Assembly (NCBI GenBank): GCA_031276105.1
Contig: JAISNS010000306.1
Span: 1-6,853 of the forward strand
Source: Dysgonamonadaceae bacterium
Lineage (GTDB): Bacteria > Bacteroidota > Bacteroidia > Bacteroidales > Azobacteroidaceae
DNA length: 6,853 bases
Reading direction: 5' to 3'
The first letter of the stretch is position 1. Each line of letters opens with the position of its first letter. The notes beneath the pieces are model-generated. The model ran no database searches, had not been told where the DNA came from, and worked only from the letters and a program-made list of their open reading frames with translations. This document shows, one piece after another, positions 1-4,429 of this stretch. The position numbers and the translations under genes were made by a program.

Positions 1-22
1 GTGTGTGTGTGTGTGTGTGTGT
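1..22. repeat. (GT)11 dinucleotide microsatellite
   Basis: Eleven uninterrupted GT units begin at the first base of the window, so the true tract may be longer. Perfect dinucleotide tracts of this length are uncommon in bacteria and prone to slippage. On the minus strand it reads as alternating ACA and CAC codons (Thr-His) inside the possible leftward frame that starts at position 97. It may also simply mark a low-complexity assembly boundary. Confidence 0.95.
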
Positions 23-35
23 ACGCATAATTCCG

Positions 36-60
36 TTAACTTCCAAGCGTTGGAAGTTAA
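36..60. repeat. Perfect 11-bp inverted repeat (hairpin)
   Basis: TTAACTTCCAA (36-46) and TTGGAAGTTAA (50-60) are exact reverse complements around a 3-nt GCG loop. Neither side is followed by a T-run, so it does not look like an intrinsic terminator. The right arm and following bases (51-70) resemble 201-220, which suggests a REP-like or decayed mobile intergenic element. Confidence 0.85.
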
Positions 61-125
61 GAATACATAATAAACTGTAAATTTCGGAAGCTGCCATATT
101 TGTTATTGTTTTACAAAAATCGCTG

Positions 126-157
126 CAAATGTAATGGGTTTAATCGGATTGTGCAAA
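126..157 (-). promoter_or_regulatory. Leftward Bacteroidetes-type promoter
   Basis: Read on the minus strand, a TTTG -33 element (plus-strand CAAA, 154-157) is followed after exactly 20 nt by TACATTTG (plus-strand CAAATGTA, 126-133). This is a full match to the TAnnTTTG -7 consensus of the Bacteroidetes primary sigma factor at the usual spacing. Transcription would start near 121-123 and run left off the window. It points to a transcript divergent from corA whose main body lies outside this window. Confidence 0.6.
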
Positions 158-200
158 TATTCGCTAAATCTTTTTTAGGGGAATTGCGGGTTAAGCTGTT

Positions 201-232
201 TGGAAATTAAGAATTCATGTTACGCAACATGA
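201..232. repeat. Diverged repeat copy followed by a small hairpin
   Basis: Bases 201-220 (TGGAAATTAAGAATTCATGT) match 51-70 (TGGAAGTTAAGAATACATAA) at 16 of 20 positions. The copy runs into a separate hairpin, TCATGTT (215-221) and AACATGA (226-232), with loop ACGC. Upstream, 182-194 (AATTGCGGGTTAA) loosely resembles 29-39 (AATTCCGTTAA), so the two regions may be diverged copies of one roughly 40-bp element. That longer alignment needs gaps and is weaker. Confidence 0.5.
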
Positions 233-240
233 GTAAATAA

Positions 241-270
241 CACAGAGTTACACAGAGAATCACAAAGTTC
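241..270. repeat. Three 10-bp CACAGAG-type direct repeats
   Basis: CACAGAGTTA, CACAGAGAAT and CACAAAGTTC lie head to tail in exact 10-bp register, roughly one helical turn. As far as I recall, CACAGAG-type arrays recur in intergenic DNA of Bacteroidetes and some other bacteria, and their function is not settled. No coding frame uses them here. Confidence 0.7.
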
Positions 271-352
271 TGAAAATCCCTGCGGATTTAAGGACAATCT
301 TTATTAACCAATATTAATTGTTCTAATTAACCGGATTTTCCCTTTTTTTGAT

Positions 353-360
353 TACTTTTG
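353..360 (+). promoter_or_regulatory. Probable -7 promoter box for corA
   Basis: TACTTTTG matches the Bacteroidetes TAnnTTTG -7 consensus exactly. It would start transcription near 365 and give a leader of about 60 nt before the corA ATG at 426. No good TTTG -33 element sits 19-21 nt upstream; the best the sequence offers there is AT-rich TTAACC. The box also argues against a corA start at the TTG at 348, which would lie inside the promoter. Confidence 0.45.
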
Positions 361-425
361 CGTGGCCTTGTAACAAGCGAGGGAGTTGTAAACGTAAACA
401 GTCTTCATTATTAAGTCATTATATT

Positions 426-1364
426 ATGCCGGAATTTAAATTCTTTTATCAGAAAGAAGGTTTGATACGAATCAGCCGCAATTTGGAGTTCCTTAAAAAA
501 ATACCTACCGGGCAGCTTCTCTGGATTGACTTGAACGACGTGGACGAAGAAACAGAATCACAATTGGAAGATTTCCTCAAAATTTACATACAGGAAGAAG
601 AAGAAATGATCGAAATCGAGACTTCTTCCCGTTACATAGAAACCCGCGATACACTGGTCGTCAATGCCAACTTCCTGCTCAAGACCTACGAAAAAAGCCC
701 TGTCTCCTTCATCCTGAAAAACCATATCCTGATTTCGGTACGAAGCGAAGATTTGGGTTCATTCACCGAAACGGTGAAGAAAATATTCGCTAATCCGGAA
801 AATTACCCGACCGGTTACCATGTTTTCCTTTCTTTGCTGGAAACACGTATCGAATTTGACGCCGACATGATCGAAGAAATCACGCAGGAAATTACGCACT
901 TGAGTAACAGCATCCGGGAAGCCGACGAAGATGCTTTGATGGAAATAAAAAACTTGCAGGAAAAAACAATGATGTTCCGCGAAAATATTATCGACAAGCA
1001 GCGAGCCATCTCCAACATGTTGCGCAGTAACTTGGTGCCTCATGAGTTACGGTCGAAACTGACCATACTCATTAAAGACATCAATTCGCTGCTGGAACAT
1101 ATCCGCTTCAGTTTCGACCGGCTGGATTACCTTCAAGATACTTTCCTCGGCTTGGTCAACATCGAACAAAATAAAATTATTAAAATCTTCACCATTGTGT
1201 CGGTGCTTTTCATGCCGCCAACGTTAATCGCAAGCATTTACGGCATGAATTTCGATGTGATGCCGGAATTGCACTGGAAATGGGGCTATGGACTGTCTAT
1301 TTTCTTCATGCTGGCTTCTGCTTGCGGCTTCTTCTTCTTCTTCAAAAAGAAAAAATATATCTGA
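426..1364 (+). CDS. corA: CorA family Mg2+/Co2+ transport protein
   Basis: Inner-membrane divalent cation channel, 312 residues, close to the usual CorA length of about 316. CorA works as a homopentamer that takes up Mg2+ and often Co2+ or Ni2+, with a cytosolic metal-sensing funnel. Residues 1-240 form the soluble alpha/beta and long-helix part, rich in Glu and Lys. TM1 spans about 251-272 and ends in the signature YGMN (GMN at 273-275), followed by the characteristic MPEL of the periplasmic loop (279-282). TM2 spans about 286-306 and the protein ends in the basic tail KKKKYI. I chose the ATG at 426. The frame is open back to a TTG at 348, but those 26 extra residues resemble no CorA N-terminus and overlap the likely promoter. 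Five tandem TTC codons (1329-1343) encode the end of TM2. The gene lies 46 nt before galM with no terminator between them, so cotranscription is possible. The substrate among Mg2+, Co2+ and Ni2+ cannot be settled from sequence. Confidence 0.93.
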   Translation: MPEFKFFYQKEGLIRISRNLEFLKKIPTGQLLWIDLNDVDEETESQLEDFLKIYIQEEEEMIEIETSSRYIETRDTLVVNANFLLKTYEKSPVSFILKNHILISVRSEDLGSFTETVKKIFANPENYPTGYHVFLSLLETRIEFDADMIEEITQEITHLSNSIREADEDALMEIKNLQEKTMMFRENIIDKQRAISNMLRSNLVPHELRSKLTILIKDINSLLEHIRFSFDRLDYLQDTFLGLVNIEQNKIIKIFTIVSVLFMPPTLIASIYGMNFDVMPELHWKWGYGLSIFFMLASACGFFFFFKKKKYI

Positions 1365-1410
1365 ATCATGAATCACGTCACATTAATTAATCATCTAAAA
1401 TAAATTTCAC

Positions 1411-2556
1411 ATGAAAAAAACATTTTTGGCATTAGCCGCAATCGTGTTAGTAGGAGTTTCTTGCGGAAAAAAAGAAACAGAACAAGTTACAGCCTCCGGA
1501 CTGTATCCGTCCAAATTTGAAAAAACATTGGACGACGGTAAAATTACGCATTTATACACATTGAAAAATGCGAAGGGAATGGAAGTTACCGTTACCAATA
1601 TCGGTGGACGGATTGTGTCTATCTGGGTTCCGGACAAAGACGGTGTTTTTCGGGATGTTGTGTTGGGCTTTGATAACATTGAGTCTTATATCCCGTTCAA
1701 TACAAATTTCGGCGCAATTATCGGCCGCTACGGTAACCGGATTGCCAACGGCAAAATTATGCTTCGAAACAGGGCAACGTATCAATTGCGTCAAAACGAC
1801 GGAAAAAACACCTTGCACGGCGGAGCGCGCGGTTTTCATACCCGCTATTTCGATATCGAACAACCGGATTCCGTAACTTTGATTTGCAGTTATCGTTCCA
1901 ACCATGAGGAAGAAGGTTTTCCGGGTAATTTAGATGTAACGGTTACTTATCAACTGACAGATGATAATGCGCTTAATATCAGTTATGAAGCCACTACCGA
2001 TTTGCTTACGGCAGTTAACTTGACCAATCATTCGTATTTCAATTTGTCGGGCGACCCGAATACCACAATTCTGGATCACCTGCTTTTCCTGAACGCTCAA
2101 CATTATACGCCAACCGATGCGGAATTAATCCCGACCGGTCAGATCGCAGAAGTGGCTAATACTCCGATGGATTTTACAAAGCCGGTTGCGATTGGCGCCC
2201 GAATCAATAATACGGATTTTGAAGCCATTCGATTGGGTAACGGATACGACCATAATTATGTGCTGGATAATCCGGGCGATATCAATCTCCTTGCCGGCAA
2301 ACTTCTTTCTCCGCTTACCGGTATCGCGATGAATATTTATACCACAGAACCGGGTATTCAGTTTTATTCCGGCAATTTCTTGGATGGCTCGAATATCGGT
2401 AAAAATGGAATTGCTTACAATTTCAGGTCGGCGCTTTGCTTGGAAACTCAACATTTCCCGGATTCGCCGAATCATAAAGAATTTCCATCGACCGAACTTC
2501 ATCCCGACAGCGTTTATCAAAGTAAAACTATTTATCAATTTACCGTAGAACAATAA
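1411..2556 (+). CDS. galM: Aldose 1-epimerase (galactose mutarotase), lipoprotein
   Basis: Interconverts alpha and beta anomers of galactose, glucose and related aldoses, feeding sugar uptake and the Leloir pathway. The 381-residue product has a lipoprotein signal: a Lys-Lys N-terminus, a hydrophobic core, and lipobox VSC with the acylated Cys at 18. It should therefore act outside the cytoplasm, anchored to a membrane. The mature start, GKKETE, lacks an obvious strong acidic surface-export signal, so a periplasmic face is my guess. Family motifs are clear: GRYGNRIANGKI near residues 106-117, LHGG with His136, NHSYFNLSG with the catalytic-type His207, GYDHNYVLD, and CLETQHFPDSPN with the catalytic base Glu345. 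It follows corA by 46 nt; the gap holds a 7-bp tandem repeat (TGAATCA twice, 1362-1375) whose first copy includes the corA stop. A strong terminator begins 6 nt after its stop. The natural sugar could be any glycan-derived aldose, since no sugar utilisation genes sit next to it. Confidence 0.93.
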   Translation: MKKTFLALAAIVLVGVSCGKKETEQVTASGLYPSKFEKTLDDGKITHLYTLKNAKGMEVTVTNIGGRIVSIWVPDKDGVFRDVVLGFDNIESYIPFNTNFGAIIGRYGNRIANGKIMLRNRATYQLRQNDGKNTLHGGARGFHTRYFDIEQPDSVTLICSYRSNHEEEGFPGNLDVTVTYQLTDDNALNISYEATTDLLTAVNLTNHSYFNLSGDPNTTILDHLLFLNAQHYTPTDAELIPTGQIAEVANTPMDFTKPVAIGARINNTDFEAIRLGNGYDHNYVLDNPGDINLLAGKLLSPLTGIAMNIYTTEPGIQFYSGNFLDGSNIGKNGIAYNFRSALCLETQHFPDSPNHKEFPSTELHPDSVYQSKTIYQFTVEQ

Positions 2557-2562
2557 TTTAGT

Positions 2563-2609
2563 AACGAACAATTTGTAAGAAATTACAAATTGTTCGTTTT
2601 GTATTTTTA
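2563..2609 (+). terminator. Strong intrinsic terminator after galM
   Basis: AACGAACAATTTGTAA (2563-2578) pairs perfectly over 16 bp with TTACAAATTGTTCGTT (2583-2598), closed by a GAAA tetraloop (GNRA type, 2579-2582). A T-rich tail, TTTTGTATTTTTAT, overlaps and follows the right arm. The stem begins 6 nt after the galM stop. The minus strand has no T-run beyond the left arm, so termination should act on + transcription only. It separates galM from the GH20 gene. Confidence 0.88.
2572..2601 (+). promoter_or_regulatory. Weak promoter candidate for GH20 inside the terminator
   Basis: TTTG (2572-2575) and, 18 nt later, TCGTTTTG (2594-2601) approximate the Bacteroidetes -33/-7 pair; the -7 box matches 5 of 6 fixed bases. 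Transcription would start near 2606, about 20 nt before the GH20 ATG. Both boxes overlap the galM terminator stem. The match is imperfect, but some promoter is expected here because the terminator cuts off upstream readthrough. Confidence 0.25.
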
Positions 2610-2625
2610 TCAACTGTTTAATTTT

Positions 2626-4254
2626 ATGAGAAAAAATCTTTTATTTGTATTTGTTGCTTTATTTTTTACGGGCGCTCTTGCCCAAACCAAACCAAGCATG
2701 GATTTAATACCGGTTCCGGCTAAAATAAAAACCAATTCCGGACAGTTTACAATTAATTCGAATACCCGGATTGTGTTGTCTTCCAACACGCCGGAAATGC
2801 AAAATGCGGTGGCCGTTTTGAATGGCTTGCTTCGCTCGGCGGCGGGTTTCCGTCTGGAAATTACGGAAACTCCGGCAACTTCCAACGCAATTGTCTGTAA
2901 ACTGAACGCTTCCGTTTCCAATAAAGAGGGATACCGGTTGTCGGTTCAAAAAGAATTGATTACGCTGGAAGCACAAACGCCCCAAGGGATTTTTTATGGA
3001 ATGCAGACCTTACGGCAATTGCTTCCGTTTCAGATCGAACGATCGTATTTAAGCAATGTGCTCTGGCGTATTCCCTGCGTGGAAATCGAAGACGCTCCCC
3101 GATTTGCGTATCGCGGACTAATGCTGGACGTTGCCCGCCATTTTCATTCGAAAGAATTTGTAATGAAATTCATCGACATGCTGGCTTACCACAAAATGAA
3201 TAGGTTCCACTGGCATTTGACGGACGATCAAGGCTGGCGTATCGAAATCAAAAAGTATCCGAATTTGACTGAAACCGGCGCTTATCGCAACCGGACGTTG
3301 GAAGGACGTTATACCGTCCCGGAAAAACGGAAATGGAACAATACCCGTTACGGCGGTTATTACACACAGGAAGACATTAAAGAAGTGCTGGCTTACGCCC
3401 AAAAACGCTTTGTTACGGTTGTCCCGGAAATCGAAATGCCCGGACATGCAGTTGCGGCACTGACGGCTTATCCGCAACTTTCCTGTACCGGCGGCCCGTT
3501 TGAAGTAGAAGGTTTATGGGGCGTTTTTAACGATATTTATTGCCCGAAAGAAGAAACCTTTCAATTTCTGGAAAATGTATTGTCGGAAGTGGCAGACTTA
3601 TTCCCGTCGCAATACATTCATATCGGAGGCGACGAAGCGCCTAAACTGCGCTGGAAGAATTGCGCTCATTGTCAGGCATTAATCAAGAAAGAAGGATTGA
3701 AAGACGAACATGAGTTGCAATCGTATTTTATCAAGCGAATCGAGAAATTTGTCAAATCCAAAGGCAAACGGATTATCGGATGGGACGAAATACTGGAAGG
3801 CGGATTAGCGCCCAATGCTACGGTGATGTCTTGGCGGGGTGAATCCGGCGGTATTGATGCGGCAAAACAAAATCATGACGTGATAATGACTCCGAACACG
3901 TATGTTTACTTGGATTATTTTCAAGCAAATCCGAAAACGGAACCTTTGTCAATCGGCGGCTATCTCCCTTTGTGGAAAGTGTATAGCTATAATCCCATGC
4001 CGGCGTCGCTGAATCAGGATGAAGCGAAACATATATTGGGCATACAGGGAAATATCTGGACGGAATATATCACAACGACTTCTCATGTGGAATATATGGC
4101 ATTCCCGCGCGGCGCGGCTATTGCCGAAACCGGCTGGTCGCCAAACGAAAAGAAAAATTATGCGGATTTTAAAGAACGGATGATCCGGCAATTCAAACGT
4201 TACGACGGCGTCGGCTGGAATTATTGCAAAGCTATATTGACGGAAGAAGAATAA
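2626..4254 (+). CDS. Secreted GH20 beta-N-acetylhexosaminidase
   Basis: Exo-enzyme that removes terminal beta-linked GlcNAc or GalNAc from glycans by the substrate-assisted GH20 mechanism. The 542-residue product has a type I signal peptide (MRKNLL, hydrophobic core, GALA|Q, likely cut after residue 19) and no lipobox, so it is periplasmic or exported. An N-terminal GH20b-type domain (about 24-150, beginning LIPVPAKI) precedes the catalytic barrel. Barrel signatures are RGLMLDVARHF (Arg163, Asp168), HWHLTDDQGWR (195-205), PEIEMPGH, the catalytic pair in HIGGDE (Asp336 and Glu337), MSWRG, YLDYFQ, and GIQGNIWTEYI followed by FPRGAAIAETGWSP. It ends soon after the barrel, without the C-terminal accessory domains of longer family members. 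I start at the ATG at 2626. The frame runs back to a TTG at 2590, but that lies in the terminator stem and would bury the signal peptide. Substrate could be host glycans, chitooligosaccharides or cell-wall fragments; no SusC/SusD pair is nearby to guide a choice. Ten nt separate it from the next gene. Confidence 0.94.
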   Translation: MRKNLLFVFVALFFTGALAQTKPSMDLIPVPAKIKTNSGQFTINSNTRIVLSSNTPEMQNAVAVLNGLLRSAAGFRLEITETPATSNAIVCKLNASVSNKEGYRLSVQKELITLEAQTPQGIFYGMQTLRQLLPFQIERSYLSNVLWRIPCVEIEDAPRFAYRGLMLDVARHFHSKEFVMKFIDMLAYHKMNRFHWHLTDDQGWRIEIKKYPNLTETGAYRNRTLEGRYTVPEKRKWNNTRYGGYYTQEDIKEVLAYAQKRFVTVVPEIEMPGHAVAALTAYPQLSCTGGPFEVEGLWGVFNDIYCPKEETFQFLENVLSEVADLFPSQYIHIGGDEAPKLRWKNCAHCQALIKKEGLKDEHELQSYFIKRIEKFVKSKGKRIIGWDEILEGGLAPNATVMSWRGESGGIDAAKQNHDVIMTPNTYVYLDYFQANPKTEPLSIGGYLPLWKVYSYNPMPASLNQDEAKHILGIQGNIWTEYITTTSHVEYMAFPRGAAIAETGWSPNEKKNYADFKERMIRQFKRYDGVGWNYCKAILTEEE

Positions 4255-4264
4255 AATCCAACGA

Positions 4265-4429
4265 ATGAAGCAAATTTTTTATATCGTTGCAGTAGTCGTT
4301 TTACTTATTATCGCTCACAGGGTAATGGCTAAAATCAAAGACGTGCCGGATGAAAATGAAGGCGTTTTTCTCGAAGACAATGAAGAAGAATCGAAAGAAG
4401 AAGAATTGAAAAATGAACTACTCCATTAG
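4265..4429 (+). CDS. Small membrane peptide with acidic tail, unknown function
   Basis: A 54-residue frame starting with ATG 10 nt after the GH20 stop; I do not recognise its family. Residues 4-17 (IFYIVAVVVLLIIA) are strongly hydrophobic and fit a single membrane span or uncleaved signal anchor, flanked by Lys2 and by HRVMAK. The tail from residue 26 is very acidic: 13 of 29 residues are Asp or Glu, including EEE at 40-42 and 45-47. With the positive flank after the span, the tail is predicted to stay cytoplasmic, although a cleaved signal (VMA|K) would instead release it to the periplasm. Its last 17 nt overlap murF/alr in another frame, so translational coupling is likely. Position between two genes with almost no spacing favours a real gene. 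It could act as a small partner or regulator of a neighbouring membrane or wall protein, but nothing in the sequence shows this. Confidence 0.6.
   Translation: MKQIFYIVAVVVLLIIAHRVMAKIKDVPDENEGVFLEDNEEESKEEELKNELLH

Larger units (their letters stand above)
1..97 (-). other. Possible start of a leftward ORF, cut by window edge
   Basis: On the minus strand an ATG at 97-95 opens a frame of 32 codons with no stop before the edge. It begins MAASEIYSLLCILNF and ends in a Thr-His run encoded by the dinucleotide tract. In its favour, the ATG lies about 25 nt downstream of the expected start point of a good Bacteroidetes-type promoter and follows an A-rich leader (ACAATAACAAAT). Against it, the frame is short, resembles no family I recognise, and contains a perfect hairpin at 36-60. 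It could be a real gene start, a decayed gene, or chance. Confidence 0.2.
1..425. other. Noncoding, repeat-rich region upstream of corA
   Basis: No confident protein gene lies in this stretch. It carries a (GT)11 tract, an 11-bp hairpin (36-60), a leftward promoter (126-157), a diverged partial repeat with a 7-bp hairpin (201-232), three 10-bp repeats (241-270), and a -7 box probably serving corA (353-360). Two smaller inverted repeats are also visible: AAATCC/GGATTT (274-279 and 284-289, loop CTGC) and TTAATT/AATTAA (314-319 and 325-330). The latter sits just upstream of the corA box and could be an operator, though AT-rich palindromes of this size are common by chance. Confidence 0.7.

Noticed and set aside
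241..270. CACAGAG repeats as a CRISPR array
   Set aside because: Units are 10 bp in direct contact with no spacers, and no cas gene is present.
348..425. N-terminal extension of corA from a TTG at 348
   Set aside because: The extra 26 residues look unlike any CorA N-terminus and overlap the TACTTTTG promoter box; the ATG at 426 gives a normal 312-residue protein.
759..1043. Minus-strand open frame inside corA (and similar antisense frames inside galM, GH20 and murF/alr)
   Set aside because: Each lies opposite a well-supported gene, has no recognisable domain, and shows no convincing promoter or start context.
1329..1343. (TTC)5 codon run in corA as a slippage site
   Set aside because: Triplet changes keep the frame and only alter the number of Phe residues in TM2; five units is too short to suggest phase variation.
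1382..1391. ATTAATTAAT palindrome between corA and galM
   Set aside because: A short AT-only palindrome in an AT-rich gap is expected by chance and has no linked promoter.
1401..1408. TAAATTTC as a -7 promoter box for galM
   Set aside because: It lies 2 nt before the galM ATG, so transcription would start inside the coding region; the final G of the consensus is also missing.
2590..2625. GH20 start at TTG 2590
   Set aside because: The codon lies in the right arm of the galM terminator and would put 12 residues ahead of a clean signal peptide; ATG 2626 fits better.
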